The notes beneath the pieces were generated by a model, which saw nothing but the letters and a program-made list of their open reading frames with translations, was not told where the DNA came from and made no database searches. The position numbers were made by a program, and so were the translations under genes. A DNA stretch of 64,000 nt from Cololabis saira (taxonomy: Eukaryota > Chordata > Actinopteri > Beloniformes > Belonidae): positions 19,610,129-19,674,128 of the forward strand of contig NC_084601.1 in the NCBI RefSeq assembly GCF_033807715.1, in the 5' to 3' direction. Below, piece after piece: positions 22,540 through 35,999 of this stretch; the first letter of the stretch is position 1; every line of letters starts with the position of its first letter.

Positions 22540-22644
22540 CTCTATCCACTCCTCGTGATTGTAGTCCAGGCTGCCGTCGAAATCCGCCGTCAGCTGGGAC
22601 GGGTCCACGACCTTCGTCAGGCCCTCTAGTGACACCATGGTGGT
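22540..22644 (-). CDS. trio: trio exon 5: end of Sec14 domain
   Basis: 105 bp, phase 0 at both ends, 35 residues. It reads TTMVSLEGLTKVVDPSQLTA, then DFDGSLDYNHEEWIE. This closes the Sec14 fold and leads into the first spectrin repeat. Acceptor CCACCAG, donor GTAGGA. The length is a multiple of three, so skipping would keep the frame but would delete the end of the Sec14 domain. Confidence 0.96.
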
Positions 22645-25297
22645 CTGGTGGAGGAGAGAAGGTGGAGAGAAAGATGTATGTGTGTATATTTAGGGGGATT
22701 TAGGCTCATGTTCTCGCCTTGCTGTGGATTTTTCCAACATTTGAGTGCTGCATAATATTTCACACTGAGCAAAGGCGAATTCAACAACATTATTTTTTAA
22801 TTATAGCTGTGTCACAGAAAGCCAACTTTCAGTAGAAACCTTTATCTATGACATAATACATAAATTAAATAAAAAGCTCCTTGATACTGTATCAACATTT
22901 TGAAATTAACCTGCAAAAAATATAAAAGAACTCAAAGTATTCACATATACTAAAGAGGTTCTCTGCAGGAATATGTCTCAACCAAATCGATCTCTAAAGC
23001 TCCATTAATATTCCAATATCAAATTGAGAAATGTCTCCTCGCTTGTTTTCATTGCCTCTGTGTTTCTGCTGAGCCACCTCCACACAACACCCCCACACAC
23101 ATGGCCAAAGATGGATGGAGATGAAGTGATAGCTCATAAGGGCTTTGTGTACACCAAACAACGCGGAGACGCACACACTTCCTCATGTAAAACAGCCCAT
23201 CAGCTCTCGCCAGAGGAAAATGCTGGAGCTGCCGTGTTCACCGTTACACACGAGGCAGCAGGTTTGGGTAGTTTTCCCTCTCGCTGCTAATTAATGAGAT
23301 TTATCAATAAGGATCGGATCTGAAGTTTGCTTGCGCTCTGGCTTGCATTTTCTTTTCAAATGTGAAGTTAAGACAGAGCAACAGAGAGACAGAGAGACAC
23401 TGATCCTCTGGTTTCCATCCCAGCAAGCCAGATGAAAATGTTGGAAACAAGATGTGCATAACTAATAAAAGAGATACAACATCTACAGGCTAGATTAGAT
23501 ACACATATTTTCAACAGCTATAGTCCTGATCAATTTTACAGAAACATTAATTCAATCTAATAAAAAGAAAAGGCAATAATGATATATTCAGCTTGAATTT
23601 AGGTAGTGACGTATACAGAAAGGAAAGGCCCTGACCAGAATTAGACTCAACCCTGAGTTTAACAAATATTTTAAACTTCAGCAGAATTATTTATACTTCA
23701 CGCAGTCATGTCTCTGCCAGACTTTCATTGCTACATGTTCAGGTTCCTTTAACATTGTGGAAAGCCTTTCAATAATGGCAATTTTAAGCTCTGTCCAAAG
23801 GATTTAAGCGGAGTCCAGCTTTTATATTCTCTATCATCATTTTGTGCTGTTGGATATGAGCATCATTAATTCATACCCGGTTTTCTGACACTGTGGAACA
23901 ATTTTTTTGTGTGTCAAAAAACAAATCTCTCTCTTAGTAATCCTGTCGGCATCCAGGTCAACATGAAGCTCTCTATATATTTCTGTTTTCGCTCTTCAAA
24001 GACAAAGAGTTTCTTCTTATTCTTACCTTCTTCTACATTTGCACTTTTTTGATGGTAAAACTTCCCAACCCTTCTTTAAATAGTTGGAGCACCGATATAT
24101 ATGATAATTGCCTTGCAGCCCTTAAGAATTGTTTTGGTTTTTTAATGTTAAATAAGCTCCGATACTCTCGAGCGGTTCACTCCTCTTTACTCTTTTCTGG
24201 AAAAAGAAACCAGAAAGCACAAGTGATAATAATTCTATGATGGTTTCAGGTCATAATAGCACTGAAAAGGGAGTTGAGCTGTTGTTTGAGACGCTGATTT
24301 AAAGTAATCAAAGTGGCGGTAGTAATTACATCTGCATACATTTCCATAATTCTAATTAACTCCATAAAGATTTTGTTATTACATCACTCATGTGGCATAG
24401 CAGGGGCAGCATGTGGATAGCTGCGCCCTGCCTTCAGGACATTCTTCCTATCAAATAATCAATGTGAGGTCATTAGACTACAGTGGATTTGTGAGTGCAT
24501 GGGCATGTGAGCAATCAAAATTAATTCCACAGCACTGCATTCACTCAGACAGCTATAGAAAGAAAAAACAACACACCGCAATCCCACTCAGCATCAGAAA
24601 CATTCTGTCCTGGAGCCCAGCACAGACTGCACATACAGAGCTGAAATAAACCAGACTGAGCGGATAATGCAGTATGTGAGATGAGAAAACAACAATGTCC
24701 TACTACTATGACCAAGAAGATGATCATTATCTCAGTAGGTAAACTTTAATGATGCATTAAACTGGGGAAGAAAGTTACTTAAACATCATCTGGGGGGCAT
24801 TCTCTATATTGGCACTAACGTCTTTTGCTCACTGTGTTGTGAGAGCACAGTGGTGCACATCGTGGTATTAGTTTGCAACTCTAAACTAGTCAGAGCGCAG
24901 AAATATTCCTGCTGTGAGAAGATGTTATTATATGAGCTCAGGAAATAAATTCAATGCACGACTGTCAGCTTCACAAATGTTTGCCCGCATGATCCGCTGT
25001 GAGCCGTTTTCGGGTTGAACATGATGACATTTTTCCTCTGGCAGACAACTGGCTGGTGATGCTTGTGTCCAAAGCAGCGGGGAGGGACAAATAATGAAAT
25101 GTACCGACTGTGAGTTGCTGATTGGAGGTGCTTACACTGATTGTCATCACAGCACAGCTGACACTAACCCAGCTGACACCACCCCCCCTCAGATTGACAT
25201 GCATCATATTCACATACCATTATAACATTGTACTGTGACATCATTACTCCTCAGTTAATTAAGCATCTACTGCCGTCTTGTTTGCATGTGATCCTAC
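22645..25297. other. trio intron 4
   Basis: 2653 bp. No transposon ends were seen. The stretch 24240-24380 is rich in TAATTA and octamer-like motifs and may be a conserved non-coding block (see findings). The rest is plain. Confidence 0.6.
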
Positions 25298-25490
25298 CTC
25301 AAATTCAAACTTCGAGCTACCAAAGTTAGTCCTCTGCTTCTGCCAGAAGTTATCTGGTTTGATGATGAGGGCGACGTGGATGCAGGAGGGGAACGACTCC
25401 TGCAGGATCTTCAGCAGAGGCTTGATGCTGTCCCACTTGGAGCCACGCATGTCAACAATGACCGTGAAGCCATGTTTACACACATCCTCG
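25298..25490 (-). CDS. trio: trio exon 4: Sec14 domain core
   Basis: 193 bp. It encodes SEDVCKHGFTVIVDMRGSKW, then the DSIKPLLKILQESFP helix and a segment ending in NFGSSKFEFE. This is the core beta-sheet and helix region of the Sec14 domain and is almost invariant in the family. Acceptor GTGCAG, donor GTAGGA. It ends on a complete codon (phase 0). The intron just upstream on the transcript holds a purine-rich GAGA stretch and a CA array on the plus strand. Confidence 0.96.
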
Positions 25491-25954
25491 CTGCACGGGG
25501 ATTGCGGGTCAGCAGGAGTGGGAGGAATTAAAGAGGAGAGAGAGAGAGAGAGAGTGAGGGACAGAGGGAACGGAGGGTATAATCCACAGAGAATGAGAGG
25601 AGACAGATGACGGGCGTGGGAAAGGATGAGAGGGGGATGATGGAGGGGAAACAGAGAGAGGAAGCAAGATGGACATGGAAGAGGGGGGAAAAGGGAAGAT
25701 ATGAGAAACGGACCAAAACAAGCAGTGAAATGACGCATTTCATATACTGTGAGAAGCCTCCGCAGCAAACGCACATCCCACACACCCACCCACATACGCC
25801 GACACACACGGGCAGACCAGTGACAAATGAGTCACAATGTGTACTTTCATATAAAAACACAAATCAGCACATTTTTGCATCACTGACTTCTTTCCCCTGT
25901 GGTGCCAAGTCCTGGCTATTATTACTCCACAACGACACACGCACACGCACACGC

Positions 25955-25996
<42 letters not shown>

Positions 25997-27124
25997 ACAC
26001 GCACACACACACACACACTAAAATCTGCTCTAAGTGTCTAAAATCATCCAACTAACAGAAACTATCAACATAATTTATAGTATGCAAACAATTTTGTTGC
26101 CAATTAGACAACCATTGGTTTTCCCCCGACATTGTGACTAACGATATTCACCACCGCTGACTGCTTTCAATTTAAATCATTTTAGATATTCTTCAAAGAA
26201 AATGTGCAGAATCCATCATTTTTGGGTGCCATTACACAAGTTCTCTTCATGCCTTTCAATCAGTACATCTTTAAACAACTCCATCCTTTTCCAAACATCA
26301 TCTCTTCTCTATGCAAGAGCCTGCCAGTTGACGGCCAGCAGGCAGCGGAGTACAGATGCCCCCTTTCCCAAAATAGAACATGTTTAATCGCTTGAAAATA
26401 CACTGTTAAGATGAAGCTTATGAAGATACGCAAGTTTTAGTGTTGCAAGGAATGGAAAATAAAAAAAGGATTATTCAAAACATGGAGATGAGAGCAGGCA
26501 GAGAGGGTGGATGGAGAGGGGCAGTGGCAGGTTAAAAAGAAAAATTAAGTGACACGAGAGGTGGAGACAACAGATGTGTTACCTGGGAGGTGAGGACCTA
26601 CTCGCCCAGTGTAACTCCTGCTACCGCTGCCGCTCCTGCTGCTCTGCCTCAGCTACTGCGACACTATGTTTTGCTTTCATACACACAGCCGCTCGCTCGC
26701 TCGCTCGCACACACCTCCTCACACATGCGCTCTCCATCTCTGTGAGTTTTAATCTTCCCCCACCCCCACCCCTCAACGACACCGCTTTCACGCCGCTGAT
26801 AACTCTTTTCTTCTTTCATCTGATTACTGCTGTAAATCCCACCTCTGAGCTGAGGCTTTCCCCACTCTGCATCGGCATCACAGAGCCTTTGAAACTGACT
26901 TCAGGCAGCTGTGAACCTGCGTCGGGCTGACTGACTCTTCTCCTGCCTCTCACATGCTCATCTCAGTCCCGTCACGTGTCAGCTTCTACAGCCTGACCAC
27001 TTGCTCTGATGTGTTTGTCCTGTTTTTGAGGCACCGATCATTTTACTTAGAAAAGAAACACATTCAACTGCATTCAAACACACACACATACACACATGTA
27101 TATCACAAGGAAAAAAGGTGTAAC
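25491..27124. other. trio intron 3
   Basis: 1634 bp. It has a purine-rich GAGA/GGAGA stretch (25530-25720) and a CA-rich microsatellite (25934-26018). Frames through these are artefacts. Confidence 0.7.
25934..26018 (+). repeat. (CA)n microsatellite, imperfect
   Basis: A CA array with GCACAC and ATACAC interruptions, about 85 bp. Confidence 0.95.
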
Positions 27125-27239
27125 CTCGGGATGCCAGCGAGGTAGGCAATCAGTCTCCGTAGATCATCAGCTCGTATTCTGTCGTGGTTGCTGCGTGATG
27201 GAAACGTTAAAACCGGACCCCCACGTCTGTCTCTTCCAC
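27125..27239 (-). CDS. trio: trio exon 3: start of Sec14 domain
   Basis: 115 bp. It begins with GRDRRGGPVLTFPSRSNHDR and continues with IRADDLRRLIAYLAGIP. This is the N-terminal lobe of the Sec14 (CRAL-TRIO-type) domain, the lipid-transfer-like fold at the Trio N-terminus. Acceptor CTAG; the donor GTTACA is weak compared with the consensus. The last two bases (AG) form a serine codon with the first base of exon 4. It differs from mammalian Trio by conservative changes such as AGIP for ACIP. Confidence 0.95.
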
Positions 27240-29026
27240 CTAGAAAAACATACATAGCCACACACAATTAATATAGATTTGATCTGATTTTTGCTCCATG
27301 TAAAGCCTCATCAAATCAGGAACAGACCATAAATACAATATATTACACACATATATATAAAATCATAAGTTTACTCTGATCTGAAATTGTATTAGCACAC
27401 AAGCACTAAAACATTTTAGGAAGGTCCAATTTGAACGGAGATGAACAAAAAAAAAGGCGTGAAGTGGCTGAGAACAGTGTTCAATTATTCAACAAACACC
27501 AAAAGCTTTGAAGCGTTGCTGCATGTTGTGTAACTGTGTACAACTATTCACTGGGTGCTGAGCACATATTACATTTGATGATGCAAAAATGATTTTAATG
27601 AATAGAGCAAAAAAAGAAGCATAGCTTAAGATCATAATAAAAATGTTTCAGTTCAAATATTGTGTAAACTTATTGCAAATTTGGCATGTCTCTATCAACC
27701 AATTAGTACTAATTTCACACAAATACATTTTCTTAATCAAAGCTTTAAAGTTTTAAAGATTTAAAAGTTGAGGGAAGCATGACTCACATTACTTATTGTA
27801 TTCCCAGTATTAACCAAATACCGTAGTACATCAACTTCAGGGGCTCAGATGACATTTTTTTTGATTGATTTTGTCTGCGTTCACTAACTACTCTGACCTG
27901 TTGACTCTGATTTACTTTCAAAGCCACAAGTAAAAGTGTCCAAAACTGTATTTGTTTGAATGGAAAATTCAACATAAAAAAAACCAACTGGCCAAAGGTT
28001 TCCACTTGTGTTTTCTGTCTTCAAATTACTGAACTAAGGCAATAACATACAAACAAAAAGCTATGAAATGATATCCCACTTGTGCCTGTTGTACATGTGT
28101 TTTCTACTTAACAATTACATTCCAGCGTGAAAAAAAAAGTGCTGGTAACACAACATCCGAGTCACATCTGATGCTTGCTCGTGCCGTTCTGGCTCAGGTT
28201 ACATACATTTGTAAAGCATGTGCATCTTTGCTCAACTATGGAAACTTGTCATCCAGTTTCAGGAATTTCCTCATTTTCCTTGTGATGGCCTTTACTTTTG
28301 GTATTTGGCAGTGAAAGATAACAGATGCTGCCAAATTCAAGCCAAATTCAAGATCTTTCTATATCATATATCAAAAAGCATTCATTGGTGTCTGTTCGCC
28401 ACTGTGATACAAGACATTATTTAAGAAATCAAAAATCGTTAAGTCGGAGTCCATCTCTTTGAATAATATGACGTCACTTTCCTTTGAACAGCACACAACT
28501 GTGTGACTGAGTAATGAAAATGTGGTTTTATTAAAAAAAAATATATATTTTGCTCCTGACCACAGAAGCAGAAAGCGGCATCGCTCACGAGGGAACTTGT
28601 AAAACACAGTCCGATGGAGCTCGGTCCACGAATGAGTGAGTTCGGTCGGCTTGCTTTGCCCCAGTAGGCTCGAGCCGTCGGCTCAGGGGAAGAAAAACTT
28701 TCACATGGTAGCAGGCAAATACGAGCCTGCAAGCGTGGTCAATTTATTAAGAGGCCAGATTGGGGATAATAGGCTTAGCTCATTTACCCTCCTCTTCACC
28801 AGCGGCCCCTCCTCTACGGCCATCGCTCCTTCATTTCAAACCCAATTACTGCACCAGCGTTTACTGTGAGATGTGGTAGCTGACAGCGAGTCATCTCCAT
28901 GGCAACACTGCCCTGTATCTCACTCTCACAATCTCAGCAGATCTGACTGAATCATTGTCTCCATCATTGTGTTTCTTCCAGTGTCCTTCGCTGAACAAGA
29001 AATGGACCAAATAAGGAGGCCTGACA

Positions 29027-29051
29027 CCACACACACACACATCCACTCACA

Positions 29052-29114
<63 letters not shown>
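29027..29114 (+). repeat. (CA)n microsatellite
   Basis: About 88 bp of CA on plus (GU in the trio transcript). Confidence 0.95.
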
Positions 29115-29119
<5 letters not shown>

Positions 29120-29388
29120 ACACTAATGTTTTTCTTTTTTGGTTTTGCAGGCATCTCCTTTGCGAGTGGTTTCCCAATGGCATTTGCATTCATATAGATA
29201 TATAATAATACACACATGCACGCGCGCACACACATACACACACCCACACACACAAGGGATGAATAATGTATTTGTGTGTTGTACAAATAATCCTGCTGGA
29301 TGTTCTTGGCAGTCCAAACCTCCAGCTCGGCCTGCTGTGAGTTTTCTCTGGCATTATTTAAGATTGTGTGTTTGTGTATGTTAGTATG

Positions 29389-29391
<3 letters not shown>

Positions 29392-29444
<53 letters not shown>
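29392..29444 (+). repeat. (GT)n microsatellite
   Basis: About 26 GT units on plus (CA in the transcript), in intron 2. Confidence 0.95.
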
Positions 29445-29445
<1 letters not shown>

Positions 29446-29795
29446 TGTTTGTGTGTGTCAGACATGAGCCAGCTTCCTTTGTGCGGACAGGGATACAGAA
29501 AAGACACAGGCAGCTGCAGCTCTCAGTTTTACAGTCCTGTTGACACTAGTTGCACAATAGATAACTGTGTCTGTGGCAGTATATGCACTGTGTGTCGTCT
29601 GCGTATGTGTGTGTTTGAGGATGGGTCAAGGGCTAAGTGTCTGGGCCTCAGCCAGACCCCCGGAGTTTTTACAGGCAGAGAGCACAGCTTGCTATTATGT
29701 CCACGCTTCGCGCACACATGTGTGTGTGAAGCAGAGGAAGTACAAGTGACAAAGGCTGCAGTAGAGTGGCCCGAGGCCGACGCTGGGAAACTGTA

Positions 29796-29798
<3 letters not shown>

Positions 29799-29860
<62 letters not shown>
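29799..29860 (+). repeat. (GT)n microsatellite near exon 2 donor
   Basis: About 31 GT units on plus. They read as (CA)n in the transcript, beginning about 105 bases downstream of the exon 2 donor. Confidence 0.95.
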
Positions 29861-29862
<2 letters not shown>

Positions 29863-29964
29863 GCTGAGGACTTCAGTGCACTTCATAGACATCTTACTTG
29901 CTGTGATCAGACAGTTAGGCTTGGTAGACTCATGAGACAAAACTACACTAAAGGATAATCTTAC

Positions 29965-30039
29965 CTGACAGAAAGGCAACTTTTTCTTTGAGGATGGGAA
30001 GCACCTCCATTGCTCTCATCTCCTCATTTCTCCTAAAGC
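29965..30039 (-). CDS. trio: trio exon 2: N-terminal segment before the Sec14 domain
   Basis: 75 bp, phase 2 in and phase 1 out. It reads (G)FRRNEEMRAMEVLPILKEK and then VAFLSG, matching the Trio segment that follows the low-complexity N-terminus. The acceptor is a T-rich tract ending TTTTTTAG and the donor is GTAAGA. The first codon is completed by a G from the upstream exon, which is not in this window. A 62-bp GT array on the plus strand (CA in the transcript) starts about 105 bases downstream of the donor. Confidence 0.95.
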
Positions 30040-31429
30040 CTAAAAAAGAGAAAGCAACAGAGACAATGAGGATTTAAAAGGACGAATAACAAAACAAAGC
30101 TCCTTTTCCTCCCATATGAACCAAATCTGTTTTGTTTGGGGTTTGTTTTCCTCCTCGAAGGCAGATTATTTGAAGATTTCCAGTTTTGGATTTCACTGAC
30201 ATCATTTCACTCTCCATCTCATTTACTTCCTCAAATACAGACGCACAGATGCGTGCACACCGGGGTGAAGAAACATTTGTGTAATTTCAGTTCCCGTCCG
30301 ATAAAGTTAAAATAGTTCCAGAAATAAATGCTAGTAAGTATGTGTTAAAAATTAAAAATCTCTGTCGATAAAAAAAGCTGTATGTGTAAATCTGATTAAA
30401 AGTGAGAATAGATTGGTGCAGGAAGAAAAGTGGGGCTAAAAGACAAAGTATGTTAGCTTGGTCATACCAGCAGGGTTAAGATTTATAACAGGCTGATGTT
30501 ATACACAACAACTACACACTTGGCATGATTTTAATGTTCGGTTTCATAGGCACGTCTAAATGAAATATGAGCAAGGTTTAATGTTAAAGATGAGTCTCAA
30601 TGACTGAATTTCATTGCTTTAATAGGCCGATGAAAGCACCGTTGCTACATATATCTCATGTCTGAAAGGAAATTCTAACAAAGCTGAAAAAAATATTACA
30701 TGAAGAAAATTTAAATTTTGATTTAAACATAATTAACCCTGACATGTCTGTTTAAATGCATGTTCTGGGTTTAAGAAAATAAATAAACATCTCAGCCGTC
30801 AAATGAACATCTTGTGGAAAGTTTTCAGAGTACTAAAGTGTGGAATATTCCTGTAAATGAAAAGTAAATGTTCAAATTAAATACTGTGTAATTAATCAAA
30901 CAAAAGTAGCTGAATATTCCCTCAACTCTTTCCATGCAAATCGTGGGAAAAACCTCTTTGACGCACAAGGACTGTTGCATATTACATCCATGTTTATCTG
31001 GAATAAATAATCTGTAAACTCTTACAGCTATAACCTCATAACTAAACTTGACTGTCTCTCTACAAGTGTCACACCGAGTCAAGGAGAGTGATGCTGTATG
31101 TGCGACGCTGAAGTTTGTGTGCTAAAGTTCTGTCCTTCAGACTGAGCGCAGGTCTGGTTTATGTGACTGAAGACACAAAAACATGCCACCGCTGTGTTTG
31201 TTTTTCTTTTGTTTTGTCTCTCTAACACTCCATGTCCTTCTTTCTTCTGTTTTTTTTAGTTCTTGTGAGAGTGAAACCTGCTTTGACTTGATTCACGGGT
31301 CCGTTTACATCAATAAGACAGTGATGAGGAAGCTGTCACCCAGTGTACCATAAATAGTTGGACAGCAAGTCAGGGGATGCACAAAGAACCTCTAACCCCT
31401 AACTTCTTTTTATTCCACATATAAAAAGG
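30040..31429. other. trio intron 1, first part
   Basis: AT-rich intron sequence directly upstream of exon 2 in the transcript. No repeats or conserved blocks are recognised. Confidence 0.6.
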
Positions 31430-31946
31430 TCCGTGACGGCATGGTAGTGACCTGATGGTACCTTATGTTCCTAATACAGGTCTCTGTTCCCAGAGTGCAG
31501 GTTTACTTGTGGGTCCTAGAGTATCCAAATGTAGATCTGGAGGATGGGCCTTCTGCTATCAGGCAGCGTTACTATGAACCAGCGATCAATTTGGGTTAAG
31601 GAGGCTGATTCCACCTTCACCTTTAAACCCAAACTTAAAAAATTTATTCTTATACTTAGTCTACACTTGAATGTGTCATAGCTGCAGCTACAGGACAAGA
31701 CTAGAGCAGACTCGTCTTAAACATAGCTCTGTCCTAGATATGCTGCAATAGTGCTACGCTGCAGGGGGATCCGCTGCATGGATCTTCTTCTGCTCCCTTC
31801 CTTTCCTCTTCAGCTTATAAGCATAACTGCACTCCATTGATCTTGTAGTTTGTTGTACTGGTCTGCCCCATCTTCTCTTCTGCTGTAGATGTTTGCAGGT
31901 CAGAGCTTCCAGAGCTGAGCACTGACCTCCAATCTCCCCCTCTGAC
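31430..31946 (+). mobile_element. LINE 3' end (L2-like), degraded
   Basis: A plus-strand frame with stops reads GPSAIRQRYYEPAINLG, then HLHL-TQT-KI. This corresponds to the C-terminal end of teleost L2/CR1-like reverse-transcriptase ORFs (pattern G-P-LWN-LP then FK-LKT-LF). It is followed by the usual TATGCTGCAATAGTGCTACG-type 3' UTR. Many substitutions; inactive. The hAT element at 31947 inserted into it. Confidence 0.6.
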
Positions 31947-32702
31947 TAGGGGTGGGCAAAAATATCGATATGGCAATATATCGCGATACTTTTCCAGCCG
32001 ATTCAATATCGATATTCAAAATTTGAATATCGATTTGTTTTTTAAATTTGTTTTTTTTATATCCCCTATTTTTTTCCCATTATATCACCCAGTGCTCCTA
32101 CCTAAGTGACAGTCCTGGGCATTGCCACTCTCTACCAACCCTGGGAGGGCCCTGCACTGAGCTCAGGTTTTATTTCACGTTTTATTTCATTTTATAATTT
32201 ATTTTTTATATAACACAATTGCCTGTCCTTAAAAAATGAAAAATAATGGACAGAGGTTTATTTATTTATGGATTTATATCTATACTGACTGATCACTGTG
32301 CCTGTCCTTGGTTTTAGTACCCATCTTTCTTGTGTTTATTATCATTTGCCACATAATTAAAGCAACCTCATACTAAATTTAATGTTAATTTCATATGATG
32401 TAAATAATATGAAAAACATATACAAATATGTTGTAACTTTAGCTTGTATAGTTATAATAAAACTTTGTTTTGACTCAGTTTGTCCCATGAATTGTCACTA
32501 TAATCTGATGAACGTGCAACTCAGATTTTAAGATCCATCACTATCATCTGATGTACATATATACAACTTGGATTTTAAGATGTGTAATGCATTTTTAAAT
32601 TTTTCGGTGAACTATGTAGAATATAATAATCGGGATATCGCATAATCGGGATATCACAATGTGTATCGTATCGTGGCTCAAGTATCGTGATGCGTATCGT
32701 AA
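31947..32702 (+). mobile_element. hAT-type non-autonomous element, right end lost
   Basis: It starts TAGGGGTGGGCAAAAATATC and is nearly identical for over 700 bp to the complete copy at 56242-57013, including the body from CACCCAGTGCTCC onward. The last approx. 30 bp with the right terminal repeat are missing, so no second target-site copy can be read. Same orientation as the second copy. Confidence 0.88.
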
Positions 32703-33299
32703 ACCTGTTTATATAGTCGTCTCTGTAGTCCATCAACTAACCATGTATCAGTCATAATAGTTCTTCAGCTAATTGATAATTACTATAAAAATATTTTGCC
32801 CTATGTAATAATATATCTGTGACTCCTTCCTTTCCAATCTCTCTTTTTTTCGTCAACCCCACTGGCCTTCGGCAGGAGGGTCCTCCTCTTCTCCTCCGTT
32901 TTCTCCCTCCTTTTGGTGTTGTTTTTTTCACTTGCATACATATGCGCAAACCACTTCATAGCAGTTTTCAGGCATGAGATATGCAGCCTTAAGAACTTTA
33001 TCAATCTGTTAGAGTGATAGCACTCAATCACCCAGATGCTGCTCACTTTCCAGTAATGTCCGGCAATGCTTTATGAAGACGTGCAGTGAAAGTCCAATAT
33101 TTGCCATTCACACAAGATATATAGGTATAATAAAGATCTCAAGAGTCAGAGTTTTACCCCCGAAACCACACTGCATCTATATTGCATCACTGTATAACCT
33201 TAAGAAAAATTCATGCAACTAAACCTGAGGATTAATACTACTGTTACTTTGCCAATAGTTCAGTTCAAATCGGTAACACTATTTATACTCCTCTTTCTG
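32703..33299. other. trio intron 1, between elements
   Basis: No recognisable feature. Confidence 0.6.
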
Positions 33300-33717
<418 letters not shown>

Positions 33718-33719
33718 AA

Positions 33720-33888
33720 ATTGAAAATATTCGAGCTGACAAACAGGCTGATGAAGCATCAAAGCCTCAGGGATGGATGGGAGCAGTTGAGAGTAAAAGC
33801 CTTCTAGTCAGTCAGTGGCAAGAAGCCTCCTGCCCTGTGTAAATGCTTTAAAAAAATGTAATTAAATTTAAAAAATGTATATATACAT

Positions 33889-33919
<31 letters not shown>

Positions 33920-35827
33920 GATAGATATCTGGCACTACAACCTGGCTAGCAAATCTAGCTAGCAAGCTTAAATGTTCATCAGCTGCCTCCGTTGGAGCTC
34001 ATTAGCTACGCCCAAAAGTCACGGGAAGCAAATCAAATCAGTCTATATCTGCAGAGAGTCTCTGGGTGGGCTTAACACGACGACAACAGCACGGTGACGT
34101 TGTAATCTGGGAGTAAACACTGTACATGGCTGCAGTTGAGGATTAGTGGTTGTCTGAATCGGCTTTGGCATGGACAGTGAAAGACTTGGACTTTTCCTTT
34201 GAAATTGAACCAGAGACAGCACTCATTCCTCAGCAAGGTAGATGTATTTACCGAGAGGCTGCAGAAAAAGTTTAATTTGCTCTTCTACACAACACACTCT
34301 CCCCGTTGACTCATTCCTGTCACTCTGAATACATCAACTCCTCCGTTGCTCTGATTGGGCGGAGCGCTGACCAGCCATGTGCAAAGACAGTTTGATACGC
34401 CTCCGTTGGAGCCACGCCCCTTGGATGGGGAGACCCTATGGATGGTTTTCAGACGCTACATCTTTTGGGATGTGTCTGATCTATCTGGCAGAACGACTTG
34501 GTACTGCATCCAGTTATCGATGGTAAAACCATAGAGAAGGAAAATTTGGGCAGGACTGTTAATTATCCAACTCCATCTGTTGGTTTACTCAGAACAGCTG
34601 ATGTACTCTTCATCAAAATAACTTACTGCTGCTGTGAATCTCTCAGGAAACTTAATAGAGCTGAAGCCGTTTTGTTTACACCTAAATCGTAAGGTGTTGC
34701 TTAATTCTTCCCTCCCCCAGGGTATAAAGTATTTTGAGACGAAAGAAAAAAAAAAGAAAAGTATTTGCTTGATCAACTCCATTTTCCACTGGGCTGCAGC
34801 GAGTTTTCTAAAGGTGATGTATGTGACGAGGCTGCTGCAAACAGAGAGCTATAAAATATGAAAATATTTTTTTATTGTTTTATCAAGATTGTTATTGGCA
34901 ACCTTTACTTTTCAGTAAATGATTGGTCATGAAGTTATAAATTCTACTTGCAAAGCAGTTTTATATGAGTAGGTTATAAGACGTTATCTTACACGGAAGT
35001 ACCAGCATGTTTATCGTCGGCACTCTAGTTGTGCTAAGTGGATAGGTTGGCATATTTTCCCTAGGTGGTGATTCATTTTCTGAAGCAGCGACAGGCTTTG
35101 ATCATGCCAGCGAACTGCCGTCGGTTTGGCTGCCCGCCACCGAGCCGGAGGAAAATCAAAGGTCAGAGAAAAAAAACCTGATGTTGACAAGACAGCAAAC
35201 AGGAAAACCGCTGTGTGTTTGTAGGAGAATGAGAGTCGTGTGTGGAGAAAGTGAGTACAGTTGGTGCTCTGTGACTGGGGGTGTGTGCTACCGTACGGTA
35301 AAATATTTTTAACGGTTATTATACCAAGTGTTGCCCAGACACACATTGCCTATCGTCCCTCAACACACGCCCACACATTTTAACCCATAAAACTTTTGCC
35401 CTCATGGAAACACCGCCCCTTTTTATTTCTAGAGTTTGTCTCAGTTGATACGCGTGAACTCTGGGGAAAAAGATCCTATATGATTCAAAACATTTCACTA
35501 ATTACTGTCTCTTTTCCTCCACTTGAATCACTGATTTTCTACAACTTCCAAATTACCTTAATGGACAATAGACAAAATTATTGTGTCCTTCAAAATGTGG
35601 TCCTCTTTTAATATAAATATGGTGCGACCTTAATTCGCACTACATTTGTAAGTATTGAAATTAAGTATATAAAAAGAAAAAGACAAAAAAAAAACGGTGA
35701 GCTTAGAGATAGTGTCTCATCACTTTCCACTATTCTGCAGTGTTCTGGGGCCAGTGAAAATGGCACAGCAGCTAAATATAGAGTGACCAGGTCTCTCTCT
35801 CTCACGCACTCTCACTCCCTCTCTCTC

Positions 35828-35862
<35 letters not shown>

Positions 35863-35999
35863 AACACAGTAGCTCTTACACGGGGCAGGGAGGAGTGTCT
35901 GGATAAATGATGAGCAAAAACAATTAAGAAGAGAACTAGGGAAACTGCGAGCTAATGAGATTCATCTTTGTGTCATAACTAGGCTGAGAGGAAAAAAAT
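33720..35999. other. trio intron 1, no recognised gene
   Basis: It contains a TA array (33895-33921) and a CA array (35829-35860). The part 33960-34500, with GATTGGGCGGAGCG and a repeated CCTCCGTTGGAGC motif, looks like an old interspersed repeat but I cannot assign a family. Confidence 0.5.

Larger units (their letters stand above)
27240..29964. other. trio intron 2
   Basis: 2725 bp. It contains four CA/GT arrays between 29027 and 29860, close to the exon 2 donor. The stretch 28700-28880 looks less AT-rich and ordered and might be conserved non-coding sequence. Otherwise nothing is recognised. Confidence 0.6.

Noticed and set aside
25259..25807. 182-residue minus-strand frame
   Set aside because: Only the part 25298-25490 is coding (trio exon 4). 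The upstream half is intron with a purine-rich tract on plus.
29368..29862. 164-residue open frame with Cys-Val runs
   Set aside because: Bridges two GT arrays. The middle has no similarity that I recognise and no splice or start context.
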